NCBI RefSeq assembly: GCF_000285555.1
Contig: NZ_HE610998.1
Coordinates: 158,102-222,101, forward strand
Length of the DNA: 64,000 bases
Direction of reading: 5' to 3'
Source of the DNA: Kurthia massiliensis
GTDB lineage: Bacteria; Bacillota; Bacilli; Bacillales_A; Planococcaceae
Shown here: positions 8,781 through 16,973 of the stretch, one piece after another
How the letters are laid out: each line of letters opens with the position of its first letter
How positions within the stretch are numbered: position 1 is the first letter of the stretch
Made by a program: the position numbers and the translations under genes
Notes under the pieces: generated by a model
What the model was told of the DNA's origin: nothing
Seen by the model: only the letters and a program-made list of their open reading frames with translations
Databases searched by the model: none

Positions 8781-8935
8781 ATTTGCACCTTCCTATGTAC
8801 ATTTGTATAATTTTTTATTTACTACACTAAACTGTATAAATACCAATAAATACGAGTATATCAGCTTAGTTGAATGTCTTATCTAGTATATCATGTTTTA
8901 TAAATTCAATGTGGGGTCAGGTTTAATTTATAAAT

Positions 8936-8951
8936 TGTTTCACGTGGAACA
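8936..8951. promoter_or_regulatory. parS: parS-type centromere site, perfect consensus
   Basis: The 16 bases TGTTTCACGTGGAACA are the exact reverse complement of TGTTCCACGTGAAACA, the consensus parS bound by chromosomal ParB/Spo0J in Bacilli. It is placed between the parA promoter region and the end of the primase gene, inside a plasmid-type replication module. No canonical parB gene is in the window. Confidence 0.85.
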
Positions 8952-8968
8952 CAGGTATATAAATATGT

Positions 8969-10306
8969 TTAGGCACTGTGGACCAATAAAGGGATTGAAG
9001 GACGCCTTCGCCTGTAATTGTCTATTGTGTAGGCGATATCATAGCAAGATGCGATTAATGTGCGTCTTGAAGCGACCGTCGTAATGCATTCAATTTGCGG
9101 AAGCATAAATGCAATAAACGATGGTTCTGTTTGTTTTGCTTGTAAAAATGTTTGAATAAAATGTTTTGTTAAAACAGCAGTTGTAGAAAATGTTGTGACG
9201 GCATTACGACCTGCACCAGTCGTTTTGCGCACAATTTTCGTTGTTGCGTTCAGCAATTTATTTAACGTACTTTTCGGAATGCCTAATGATTTGCATAATG
9301 TGCTTTGAGACATTTGTACGTAAGGTGACGCTGGTGTAACACGATTTTCAATGAACGTGACAAGATCTTGTTCCCACTCTGAAAGATGAGAGCGCACACG
9401 ATCTTTGCGTTCTTTTTTATGTTTATACCAGCCACCTGTCGATAACTGTGGCAATGCAATAGATTCATCGACATATTGTACGAGTAATTGCTCGATGTAC
9501 GCTTTTTGTGGGCCATGATATTTTCCAGAATAAGCAGAACGACAAATTGTACGCACTTCGTTATCTTTTAGTGGATATGTCAACATAGAATTCCATTCAT
9601 CCATTAAGTTATACGTCTGTTCAAAAGGCAATTGATCTTGATAGCATGCGAGAGCCAACGTAAAAATCGCATTATTACGCCCAATTTGCCCTTTTTGACC
9701 GCGTAAATGTTTTGCTTTAATGATTGCTTGGAACCAAGGCTGCTCCGTCGCTTTTAATGATTTTGCCGCCTTTTTTGGTGCGTACAGTAAACGATTTTCG
9801 TCGCCATCGATACGCATTGACCAATCAATAAGTGAAGCAACGTCGTATTGCTGTTCTAATTGGCAAAAACGAATATTTGCTTCTGTAGGCAAGCGGAAAA
9901 ATCCGAAGTCATTGCAATAAATGTCGGTTTCTACACTTGATAAGCTATGTTTTAAATTTTGCGCAATGCGTTTTGCAATGTGCAAACTATGAGATTTACG
10001 ATCTGTGGATAAGTAAAACGGTGTTTCTAGCATAAAATACATTTGATAGCCACGTGTTGATTCAACGACTAACGTTGGAACACCGATACTCTCATCCATC
10101 GCTGTTAAGACGAGCTCTTGCACTGAATAACGCTTCGTATCAATATCTACGACAAATGTATTCAGTTGCAATAAGTTTTCTTCGCTGAATCCTGTAATGT
10201 GTTTTCGCGCAATGTCACTATATGTATAAGACACATAAGGATTCGGTGTAAAGTGTGAAAGTGAATGACGATGAGCAAGCAGCGCTTCGATCGATGTTAC
10301 AATCAT
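8969..10306 (-). CDS. plasmid primase (archaeo-eukaryotic primase fold, PriCT domain)
   Basis: 445 residues. FVVDIDTK (D54, D56) is the metal-binding motif of archaeo-eukaryotic primases; STRGYQMYFML follows as the second motif and FGFFRLPTEAN (about 135-143) as the third. Residues ~205-275 match a primase C-terminal (PriCT-1) helical domain, with GRNNAIFTLALACYQDQ and NEVRTICRSAYSGKYHGP. A C-terminal part contains a winged-helix-like stretch (MSQSTLCKSLGIPKSTLNKL). It probably primes replication from the nearby iteron origin. It starts five bases after the stop of the tiny upstream ORF, suggesting translational coupling; AAAGGGT precedes the ATG. Confidence 0.82.
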   Translation of the reverse strand: MIVTSIEALLAHRHSLSHFTPNPYVSYTYSDIARKHITGFSEENLLQLNTFVVDIDTKRYSVQELVLTAMDESIGVPTLVVESTRGYQMYFMLETPFYLSTDRKSHSLHIAKRIAQNLKHSLSSVETDIYCNDFGFFRLPTEANIRFCQLEQQYDVASLIDWSMRIDGDENRLLYAPKKAAKSLKATEQPWFQAIIKAKHLRGQKGQIGRNNAIFTLALACYQDQLPFEQTYNLMDEWNSMLTYPLKDNEVRTICRSAYSGKYHGPQKAYIEQLLVQYVDESIALPQLSTGGWYKHKKERKDRVRSHLSEWEQDLVTFIENRVTPASPYVQMSQSTLCKSLGIPKSTLNKLLNATTKIVRKTTGAGRNAVTTFSTTAVLTKHFIQTFLQAKQTEPSFIAFMLPQIECITTVASRRTLIASCYDIAYTIDNYRRRRPSIPLLVHSA

Positions 10307-10311
10307 ACCCT

Positions 10312-10494
10312 TTACGCCAAGTGTTGAAGCAAAAATCTTACTTTTTGACGCACAACAAAAATACCGCCTTGAATATGTTGCGCTTCCGTTGCTTGTGCTT
10401 TCGTTTGCGCCTCCTTCGAAGCAGATGAATATTTTTGTTTATAACGATGAATGGATGATTTAAATAATTGTTCGTAAACTGCTGACATGTTCAT
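10312..10494 (-). CDS. tiny ORF coupled to the primase gene
   Basis: 60 residues, basic and rich in Lys, Gln and Ala, starting MNMSAVYEQLF. A very good ribosome-binding site (GGAGGTG) precedes the ATG at 10494; the in-frame GTG at 10503 is part of that site. No family recognised. It begins just outside the iteron array and ends five bases before the primase start, so it is probably the first gene of the primase operon, perhaps a regulator or a leader ORF. Confidence 0.6.
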   Translation of the reverse strand: MNMSAVYEQLFKSSIHRYKQKYSSASKEAQTKAQATEAQHIQGGIFVVRQKVRFLLQHLA

Positions 10495-10671
10495 AGTTTT
10501 CACCTCCGATTTTTAGTATAGTAAAAAAAATCGGCGTGAATTATGAATAATGGTTTTTTGAATAATGGCTTGAGCCTTACAGCCCCAACGGTTTGAAGGG
10601 GTTTTTTTTAGTGTCAAAAACGGCGTTATCCGACACTTGTGGTCCACTTTTTGAGTGAATTGAATAATTTC

Positions 10672-10680
10672 TGTGGATAA
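10672..10680 (-). promoter_or_regulatory. DnaA box (perfect)
   Basis: TGTGGATAA, the reverse complement of the DnaA consensus TTATCCACA. It forms an inverted pair with the box at 10721. Confidence 0.8.
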
Positions 10681-10720
10681 CTCATAGTGCTTGAACCACT
10701 GATACGAAAGGGTTTTGAAG

Positions 10721-10729
10721 TTATCCACA
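10721..10729 (+). promoter_or_regulatory. DnaA box (perfect)
   Basis: TTATCCACA, an exact DnaA consensus, 40 bases from the inverted copy at 10672 and immediately before the triple tandem iteron at 10740. Confidence 0.8.
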
Positions 10730-11257
10730 GAAAATCGAGCGACACTTGTGGCGAGCGACACTTGTGGCGAGCGACACTTGTGGTCCAAAAATGAATAATA
10801 GAAAAGCTTTTGAATAATTGATTTGACGCGATTCTTGATTTTGAACAATTCAATCGAGCGACACTTGTGGTCCAAAAAAAAATTTTGAGCGACACTTGTG
10901 GTCCAAAAATGAATGACGCTCGCGCTAATCGAGCGACACTTGTGGTCATAATTTGAATAATTGAATGTGTTCGAGCGACACTTGTGGTCCAAAAATGAAT
11001 AATTAGTGATAGGAAGGTGAATCGAGCGACACTTGTGGTCCAAAAATGAATAATTCTTAATATATGAGGGACATTTGTGGCTGGCATTCGAATGACACTT
11101 ATTTTACGACCGACACTTGTGGCACTTATTTGAATAACTGAATTGCCAAATTTTGTGAGATGCGAGCGACATTCATGGCGCATTTATGAATAATTACATG
11201 AATATGAATAATTTTGCTATACTACTACTAATCAATGATCTAGAAAGGCGGTACATC

Positions 11258-13102
11258 ATGAACTATGAACAGTTACCTCCAACGTTATTAATCAAAAAAG
11301 AATGGAAACCATTGGCGATTTGTGAGATTGTGCAGCCATATTTTGTTGCTGAATATCCCGATCAAGTCATTCAATGGTCAGAAGATGCTTTTATGCTCAG
11401 TGTTGATGAAAATTATGAATCGTCAGCGAGCTTTATTAAACTATTAAAAGTCATTAATGAGGACTTTTTTGAATTGCAGCCTTACAATAAGGCGACATTA
11501 ATTGAACGTGTTGAAAAAAATATTGAATATGTGCGCATGAAAATTGAACCGTTGCTAAAACAACCGAATGTTGAACCACAAAAGTCATTCAAAACGGTTG
11601 AACCAGCACCGAAAAAGTCAGAAATCCCTCAAAAAATCAAAAAGCCACCACAAAAGTCGCTCGTTGAATCAAAAATGAAAGAATTAAAAGAATTGGCAGA
11701 GCCACTCGTAAAAGAAATGATTCAAAAAGAGGACATATCTGCGGATCTCGTGCATATTGAATTAGAGCAACCGATTGATCGCATTATTGAAAAAGAACAC
11801 TTATATGCAAATTCTAGTTCAACTTTTCAAATTTTACGTGATTTAGTGACGAAACCTGATTTTACGAAAAATGAAAATGGGACGTATTCAAAAGACATTA
11901 TTGGCATGGACGGCAGCTTGCAAGGGCAGGCGGAAATTCGAACGAATGAAGAAATTCAACGTTTACCAGCTGATACAGTGGAGAAGAAAAAAGTATGGTT
12001 TTCATTAATGGAATCAGCAATTACGTCGTTAGATGAATTATCAGCGGATTTATTCGATTTGATTTCATACTTATGGATGGTAAGCTCGAAAAATTCAGAA
12101 GGCTATATTCATTTTGAGAGTGATGAAGCATTGAAATTAAAATATGCCGATCCATATCGACAAAACTTTAAAACACGTGAACGTGAACGCTTTGCGATTA
12201 TGCAACGTGTCGCTGCCTTATCAAGTGTATGGATTGCGGTGGAAAATGATGATTTTATTATCGTCAATGAAGCGAACTTAGAAGACCGTACAGAGTATGA
12301 CTTAACGAACTTCCAACCGATGTTCCAAATTGGTTCGCTTGAAATGGCGTACGATAAAAAAACAGGGCAAGCGAAAGGGATTTATTCATTAACGATTAAA
12401 CCATCATCATTACTCGCTTATTATTTAACGGATAGTACCCAATCATTTGGTTATTTAGATTACAAAGTATTTCAATACAACTATTATCAAAAACGCCCAC
12501 ATAAGCGACTCGTCCGTTATTTGAATTATGAATGGAAAGTGCGAAACGAAGATTTACTACGTCCGTTTACGGTTCAAGAATTAACGAAGGCGATGGATTT
12601 AAATCCACGTTATACAGGATCAAAACATCGCGAGAAAATGGAAACGGTGCTAGATGAATTAATGCACGATTCCGTTCTCAAATCTTGGTATTATGAAACG
12701 CCTTTCACTGATGAAGAAATCGCTGAGCAACGTTATTGGTATAAAAATGAATGGTCACAAGTGAAGGTCGTCATTTTACCACCAGATGTCGTAGTTGAAG
12801 AAAATCGTAAATTGCTCAGTCCGCAAACGATTTCGAATGAAGTGTATGTCGAAACGAAACAAGAAAAAACAAGAATTGAATTATCGCCAGATATTTTAAA
12901 AGAAATTAAAACATCACGTAATATTCCATTATCGGTTATCGCTGAAGAAGCGAATGTCTCTTATAGTGCCGTACAGCGTTATTTGAAAACAGGTAAGATG
13001 CCGAAGAAAGTCGAAACAATTCAAAACTTAGAACAGTGGATTAATGAATGGTATGTGTTATCACAAGAAAATGAACCAGCGCTAGAGGGAGAAATCGTTT
13101 AA
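11258..13102 (+). CDS. putative replication initiator protein
   Basis: 614 residues, directly downstream of the iteron array and divergent from the primase. I do not recognise the family with certainty. The centre (about 255-480) has stretches such as LIKPSSLLAYYLTD-like and YLDYKVFQYNYYQKRPHKR, consistent with winged-helix initiator modules that end in RLVRYLNYEW. Residues 130-160 are Lys/Pro-rich. The C-terminus (SVIAEEANVSYSAVQRYLK) is a helix-turn-helix. The frame is open from 11186, but AAAGGCGG fixes the ATG at 11258. The role as initiator is inferred from location and DNA-binding features. Confidence 0.62.
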   Translation: MNYEQLPPTLLIKKEWKPLAICEIVQPYFVAEYPDQVIQWSEDAFMLSVDENYESSASFIKLLKVINEDFFELQPYNKATLIERVEKNIEYVRMKIEPLLKQPNVEPQKSFKTVEPAPKKSEIPQKIKKPPQKSLVESKMKELKELAEPLVKEMIQKEDISADLVHIELEQPIDRIIEKEHLYANSSSTFQILRDLVTKPDFTKNENGTYSKDIIGMDGSLQGQAEIRTNEEIQRLPADTVEKKKVWFSLMESAITSLDELSADLFDLISYLWMVSSKNSEGYIHFESDEALKLKYADPYRQNFKTRERERFAIMQRVAALSSVWIAVENDDFIIVNEANLEDRTEYDLTNFQPMFQIGSLEMAYDKKTGQAKGIYSLTIKPSSLLAYYLTDSTQSFGYLDYKVFQYNYYQKRPHKRLVRYLNYEWKVRNEDLLRPFTVQELTKAMDLNPRYTGSKHREKMETVLDELMHDSVLKSWYYETPFTDEEIAEQRYWYKNEWSQVKVVILPPDVVVEENRKLLSPQTISNEVYVETKQEKTRIELSPDILKEIKTSRNIPLSVIAEEANVSYSAVQRYLKTGKMPKKVETIQNLEQWINEWYVLSQENEPALEGEIV

Positions 13103-13122
13103 CGTTTGTTAAACGATTTTCT
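13092..13122 (+). terminator. terminator overlapping the initiator stop codon
   Basis: AAATCGTTTAAC (13092-13103) pairs with GTTAAACGATTT (13108-13119). The TAA stop of the initiator gene lies inside the stem. Confidence 0.8.
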
Positions 13123-13230
13123 ACTATTATAGAATTATACAATTATCCAAATAGAACGACATTAAATAAAGTTTATATAATAGGAAGAAACTCAAAATTT
13201 ATAATTGTATAATTCTATATTTTTAAAGAA

Positions 13231-13258
13231 AAAGCTGCCTATTTATGAGGCAGCTTTT
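13231..13258 (-). terminator. terminator of the ABC exporter operon
   Basis: AAGCTGCCT/AGGCAGCTT stem with a seven-base loop; T-rich on the minus strand, just after the permease stop. Confidence 0.9.
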
Positions 13259-13264
13259 CTCTAT

Positions 13265-14191
13265 TTAAGCGGTAACGTCTGATTTTGTGAAACGCCAATA
13301 CGCAATCGTTAAGAAAATAATTGCGTAAACTGCATGGACGGCACAAGCAAATCCGACTGTTACATTGAGCATATGATTGTGTTCGTAAATGCTTTCAAGG
13401 TCCATTACTGATAACCAGATGTATTTAATGAAAGCAAATTTATAAAAGAATACGGTAATAATTGAAGAAGCCATTGAAAGGAAAATCGTTAAGCCAATTG
13501 CTAAACTGCTTGAACGTGTTACGGTGCTAATCATGAATGAGAATAAAATGCTCATGATGACCATAACGAGTTCAAAAGCAAAACTACGGCTAATGGCTGT
13601 CCATAAATTTTCATGGACGATTTGACCATTTTCCATTGTGAGATTGACGCCACCTAATTGATCAAACAGTACATAAGCGAAAATGACATTTAATACGAAG
13701 GTGAGTAAAGCCATTAATAATGCATATTCAAAAGTTGTAAGCAATTTTGACGTCAAAATTTTTGCGCGAGATACCGGGCGCGTTAATAACATTTTAATCG
13801 TCCCTTTTTGATATTCACTTGAAACAATCGTGCTGGCAACGATCACGCCGACGAGCATAATTAACAACATGAACGATGGTGTGCCTAATAAATAGCCTTC
13901 TGTGCTCACACCATCAATAGGTGGTATATTTTCAGCGAGACGATATTGTGAAATCGCAATTGAATCTTCCGTCTGCTGTCTTTCAGTAGCGGTCATCGTC
14001 GTATCTTCTAAATACGATTTTGAATACGTAATATTTTCTTTTTCAGCAGTTTGCCAGCTTACGTCATCGTACGCTATAGATTTTGTCAGAAGTGCGTAAC
14101 AAACGGTCGCGAGGATGAGAAGAATCATCATGATCCAGGTACCTTTTTTAGACCATAGTTTCATGCGTTCATTTTGTATGAGTCGGAACAT
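13265..14191 (-). CDS. ABC-2 type transporter permease
   Basis: 308 residues with a first membrane segment at about 19-38, a ~70-residue extracytoplasmic loop, then five more hydrophobic segments, as in ABC-2 permeases of the BcrB/YxlG kind. GTIKMLLTRPVSRAKILTSK is the conserved cytoplasmic coupling segment. Its start overlaps the end of the ATPase gene by 23 bases, so the two are translationally coupled and form one exporter. Substrate unknown; homologous pairs often export peptides or antibiotics such as bacitracin. Confidence 0.85.
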   Translation of the reverse strand: MFRLIQNERMKLWSKKGTWIMMILLILATVCYALLTKSIAYDDVSWQTAEKENITYSKSYLEDTTMTATERQQTEDSIAISQYRLAENIPPIDGVSTEGYLLGTPSFMLLIMLVGVIVASTIVSSEYQKGTIKMLLTRPVSRAKILTSKLLTTFEYALLMALLTFVLNVIFAYVLFDQLGGVNLTMENGQIVHENLWTAISRSFAFELVMVIMSILFSFMISTVTRSSSLAIGLTIFLSMASSIITVFFYKFAFIKYIWLSVMDLESIYEHNHMLNVTVGFACAVHAVYAIIFLTIAYWRFTKSDVTA

Positions 14192-15080
14192 GATTACTAC
14201 CTCCCGTCACTTCTAAAAATTGCTCTTCTAACGTTTCATTGTATGGATAAATACTGTAAACTAGCACTTTTGCTTCTGCCAGACGCTGAATTAACAACGG
14301 TACATCTTGGCGTTCAATATTTATAATTGTAGTATTTTCTAATTGTGTAAAACGATAATTGTATAAATTCAATATTTCTATCGCTTTTGAATCGGATTCT
14401 AATACGTAACGAGCTGCTTCTGTTTGGTGAATATCACGTGTTTCAATAATTTCGCCGCGTTGAATAATAATAATGCGGTCGCACATTAATTCAATTTCAG
14501 CGAGTAAATGACTAGAAACGAGGACAGCAACGCCTTCTTCATCTGCTAATTTCCGTAATAACTGACGTAACTCTTTAATCCCTGCTGGGTCTAAGCCATT
14601 TGTAGGTTCATCTAAAATTAAAAACTTCGGCTTGTGTAATAGCGCTTGAGCTAAACCGAGACGTTGACGCATTCCTAATGAATACGTCGATACTTTTTCA
14701 TTAATGCGCTCTGCTAAACCAACTTGTAAAATAACGTCTTTTAATAACGTTTCATCAACAGGACCGTGCATGCGTGCAAAGTGCAATAAGTTTTTATACC
14801 CGGACATATAGCCGTACAGTTCAGGATTTTCTACGATCACGCCGACAGGTCGAATCGCCTCACTAAAATGTTGTTGCATTGAAATACCGTTAATTTCTAC
14901 GATACCGTTTGTCGGTTCCATCAAGCCGGTCATCATACGAATCGTTGTCGTTTTACCCGCACCATTTGGACCGATAAAGCCTGTGATTTGCCCTGGGAAT
15001 AGTTCGAAATCAATGTTGCGAATGATTTGTTTTGAACGAATCGTTTTTGACAAATTTTTCACGCGTACAATAGGTTCCAT
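14169..15080 (-). CDS. ABC transporter ATP-binding protein (BcrA type)
   Basis: 303 residues with Walker A GPNGAGKTT (about 39-47), signature YSLGMRQRLGLAQALL, Walker B FLILDEPTNGLD and the H-loop SSHLL. The match is to the BcrA/YxlF drug and peptide exporter ATPases. The ATG at 15080 follows GAAAGGGTG; the open frame upstream to 15158 is not used. It forms an operon with the overlapping permease. Confidence 0.9.
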   Translation of the reverse strand: MEPIVRVKNLSKTIRSKQIIRNIDFELFPGQITGFIGPNGAGKTTTIRMMTGLMEPTNGIVEINGISMQQHFSEAIRPVGVIVENPELYGYMSGYKNLLHFARMHGPVDETLLKDVILQVGLAERINEKVSTYSLGMRQRLGLAQALLHKPKFLILDEPTNGLDPAGIKELRQLLRKLADEEGVAVLVSSHLLAEIELMCDRIIIIQRGEIIETRDIHQTEAARYVLESDSKAIEILNLYNYRFTQLENTTIINIERQDVPLLIQRLAEAKVLVYSIYPYNETLEEQFLEVTGGSNHVPTHTK

Positions 15081-15576
15081 TTGCTTCACCCTTTCATCTT
15101 TCGTATAGGAAGATGCCTTTTTCACGAAGAAATAGCAACTCTTTATTCCATCATACACAAAATATGGAATCTTTAATACGATATTTTGTGTATGACAAGA
15201 GGTGTACGATTTTCGTGTTGTTCATGTAGACTATTATAAATGTAAAAATGTTCCTTATAATAAGAAGAATAAAATATATAAGTAAAAATGTTGTATGAGT
15301 GATATATGTAAACTGTATTAGTATAATATCGTGAAAAACGTCAATTCTATTAAAAAATAATAATTTTATGACCATCTGTTCTAGTACACATTTATGCTCG
15401 AATAAATTATTTTTTTCTGTTTAAAAACAAAATATTCTTTTTAAGGTAATGTAATCCCTTAAAAATGACGAAAAATCTCTTATTTCTGCCAAAATGATCT
15501 ATTCGTTACTGTAAACGGTTAATATTTGTTTAAGAAAGAAAAAACACAACACGAAATAGCAGTAAGGGGGATTTAA
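15081..15576. other. 495-bp intergenic region between divergent transcription units
   Basis: AT-rich control region between the ABC exporter (minus) and the acetate-uptake gene (plus). It holds an 11-base direct repeat GTAAAAATGTT at 15239 and 15283, a perfect inverted repeat TTTTTAAGG/CCTTAAAAA at 15438-15465, and a cre-like box at 15510. No convincing gene is seen in it; the open frame at 15151-15375 has no ribosome-binding site and unusual composition. Confidence 0.6.
15510..15523 (+). promoter_or_regulatory. cre-like CcpA box
   Basis: TGTAAACGGTTAAT agrees with the cre consensus TGWAANCGNTNWCA at 12 of 14 positions. It lies 54 bases before the acetate-uptake gene. Carbon-catabolite control of acetate uptake would fit. 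Confidence 0.45.
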
Positions 15577-16233
15577 ATGAAAAATGTAACAACAGTTCGC
15601 CAATCAGTGGCGGATCCATCAGGTATCGGTTTATTTGGTCTTGCGATTGTCACAATTGTCGCATCATCGCAAAAACTAGGGTGGACTGAAGGTTTAGGTT
15701 ACGTGCTTCCATGGGCCATTTTCTTAGGAGGCTTTATGCAATTATATGCATCAATTTTAGATGCTAAATTAAACAATACATTCGGGGCAACAGCGTTCGG
15801 TGCATACGGATTTTTCTGGTTAGCAGTAGGTGGTTGTTGGATGGCGCAAGCAGGTTTACTAGGTGAATCGTTCGCAGCAGTGGATCCAGCACAACTTGGC
15901 ATGGCTTACTTAGGATTTTTAGTATTCACGATCTTTATGACAATTGGTGCGTTAGAAACGAATAAAGTATTATTCTTTATTTTCTTCTTAATCAACTTCC
16001 TATTCTTAGGTTTATCATTAAGTTCATTCGGTGTTGCAGAACACTTCATGCATGAAGTAGCTGCTTGGTCAGAGCTTCTAGTTGCTTTATTCAGCTTATA
16101 CGGTGCAGGTGGTAACGTTTTAAACCGTCACTTCGGTTTCAACTTTGTGCCGCTAGGCAAACCATTTGGCATCATTACACGTGAGCGCTATGTTGCCAAA
16201 CATGGTGAACAAGAAGAAATGTCTTCACACTAA
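15577..16233 (+). CDS. acetate uptake transporter, SatP/YaaH (GPR1/FUN34) family
   Basis: 218 residues with six hydrophobic segments. The N-terminal ADPSGIGLFGLAIVTIVAS corresponds to the NPAPLGL signature of the acetate/succinate transporter family, and FGAYGFFWLAVG is also conserved. Located in the cytoplasmic membrane; members take up acetate in symport with protons or act as acetate channels. AAGGGGG precedes the ATG. Single gene with a cre-like box upstream and a strong terminator downstream. Confidence 0.88.
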   Translation: MKNVTTVRQSVADPSGIGLFGLAIVTIVASSQKLGWTEGLGYVLPWAIFLGGFMQLYASILDAKLNNTFGATAFGAYGFFWLAVGGCWMAQAGLLGESFAAVDPAQLGMAYLGFLVFTIFMTIGALETNKVLFFIFFLINFLFLGLSLSSFGVAEHFMHEVAAWSELLVALFSLYGAGGNVLNRHFGFNFVPLGKPFGIITRERYVAKHGEQEEMSSH

Positions 16234-16240
16234 TAACAGA

Positions 16241-16273
16241 AAGACTGTAACGATGACGTTGCAGTCTTTTTTT
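16241..16273 (+). terminator. terminator
   Basis: 12-bp stem AAGACTGTAACG/CGTTGCAGTCTT (one T-G pair) and a seven-T run. Confidence 0.92.
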
Positions 16274-16312
16274 ATATCATTTTGTGTATAATTATTGTAA
16301 GGGGGAATGAAC

Positions 16313-16954
16313 ATGAAACATGTTGTGTTATTTGATTTAGACGGAACGCTTACAGACCCAAAGGAAGGGATTACGAAAAGTGTACAATATGCACTTTCAA
16401 AATTTGATATACATATTCCAGATTTAGATGTACTCATACCATTTATCGGACCACCATTAAAAACATCATTTATGGAAGATTATCATTTTAGTGAAGCACA
16501 AGCAGAGCGTGCTATTTTTTATTACCGCGAACGTTTTCAAACAGTTGGCCTTTACGAAAATCATTTGTTTGATGGTGTTATTGATATGTTAGAGGCGCTG
16601 CAACGAAAAGGGGTACGCTTAGCGATTGCGACGTCTAAACCGACTGTCTTTGCGATTGAAATTGCGAACCACTTCCAATTTGCCCATTACTTTGAATATA
16701 TCGTAGGTAGTGAATTAGATGGCACGCGTTCTGCAAAATCGGAAGTCATCGCTGAAGCGCTTCGATTGTTAGACGTTTCACCAGAAGACTGCTACATGGT
16801 TGGGGACCGAAAACATGATATGCTAGGTGCAGCAGAAAATCACGTTGAAAGTATCGGCGTAACGTTTGGTTATGGTTCGCATGAAGAATTAGCATCGGCG
16901 CAAGCTAACCATATTGTGCATACATTAGCGGCGTTAAAAGATATAATTTTATAA
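16313..16954 (+). CDS. HAD-superfamily phosphatase, phosphoglycolate phosphatase-like
   Basis: 213 residues. Motif I FDLDGTLTD (residues 6-14) carries the nucleophile Asp8; IATSKP is motif II; YMVGDRKHDMLGA is the motif IV acidic pair; a lysine in the cap-to-core link (KSEVI) is motif III. A helical cap (about 15-80) suggests subclass I, like Gph/PpaX. It dephosphorylates a small phosphorylated metabolite, not determinable here. Start chosen at 16313 because GGGGG at 16301-16305 touches the earlier ATG at 16307. Confidence 0.85.
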   Translation: MKHVVLFDLDGTLTDPKEGITKSVQYALSKFDIHIPDLDVLIPFIGPPLKTSFMEDYHFSEAQAERAIFYYRERFQTVGLYENHLFDGVIDMLEALQRKGVRLAIATSKPTVFAIEIANHFQFAHYFEYIVGSELDGTRSAKSEVIAEALRLLDVSPEDCYMVGDRKHDMLGAAENHVESIGVTFGYGSHEELASAQANHIVHTLAALKDIIL

Positions 16955-16973
16955 AACTATAATTGTATAAAAG

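Larger units (their letters stand above)
10631..11179 (+). repeat. iteron array, unit CGACACTTGTGG
   Basis: Perfect copies of CGACACTTGTGG start at 10631, 10740, 10756, 10772, 10859, 10890, 10934, 10976, 11027 and 11111, all in the same direction. Most are extended as GAGCGACACTTGTGGTCC. The copies at 10740, 10756 and 10772 are head to tail with a 16-bp period. Degenerate copies lie at 11069 (GGACATTTGTGG), 11092 and 11168 (CGACATTCATGG). Same-direction, unevenly spaced repeats next to an initiator-like gene indicate initiator-binding sites. Confidence 0.9.
10541..11203. other. candidate replication origin (oriV) region
   Basis: The gene-free stretch between the divergent primase and initiator genes. 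It holds ten perfect iterons, three degenerate ones, two inverted perfect DnaA boxes, and many copies of TGAATAATT-like AT-rich 8-9-mers (for example at 10541, 10559, 10661, 10791, 10811, 10954, 10996, 11047, 11187, 11204). Such a mix of initiator iterons, DnaA boxes and AT-rich repeats is the usual layout of an iteron plasmid origin. Inference from sequence only. Confidence 0.75.

Noticed and set aside
10631..11179. CRISPR array
   Set aside because: Repeat units are only 12-18 bp with spacings from 16 to over 100 bp, and no cas genes are nearby; the pattern fits iterons.
10513..11183. Long minus-strand open frames of 176 and 185 codons across the iterons
   Set aside because: They only translate the repeats (HKCRS or TTSVAR repeated), lack ribosome-binding sites and overlap DnaA boxes.
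15151..15375. Minus-strand ORF in the ABC/acetate intergenic region
   Set aside because: Extremely AT-rich hydrophobic translation typical of chance ORFs, no ribosome-binding site, and overlaps the promoter region.
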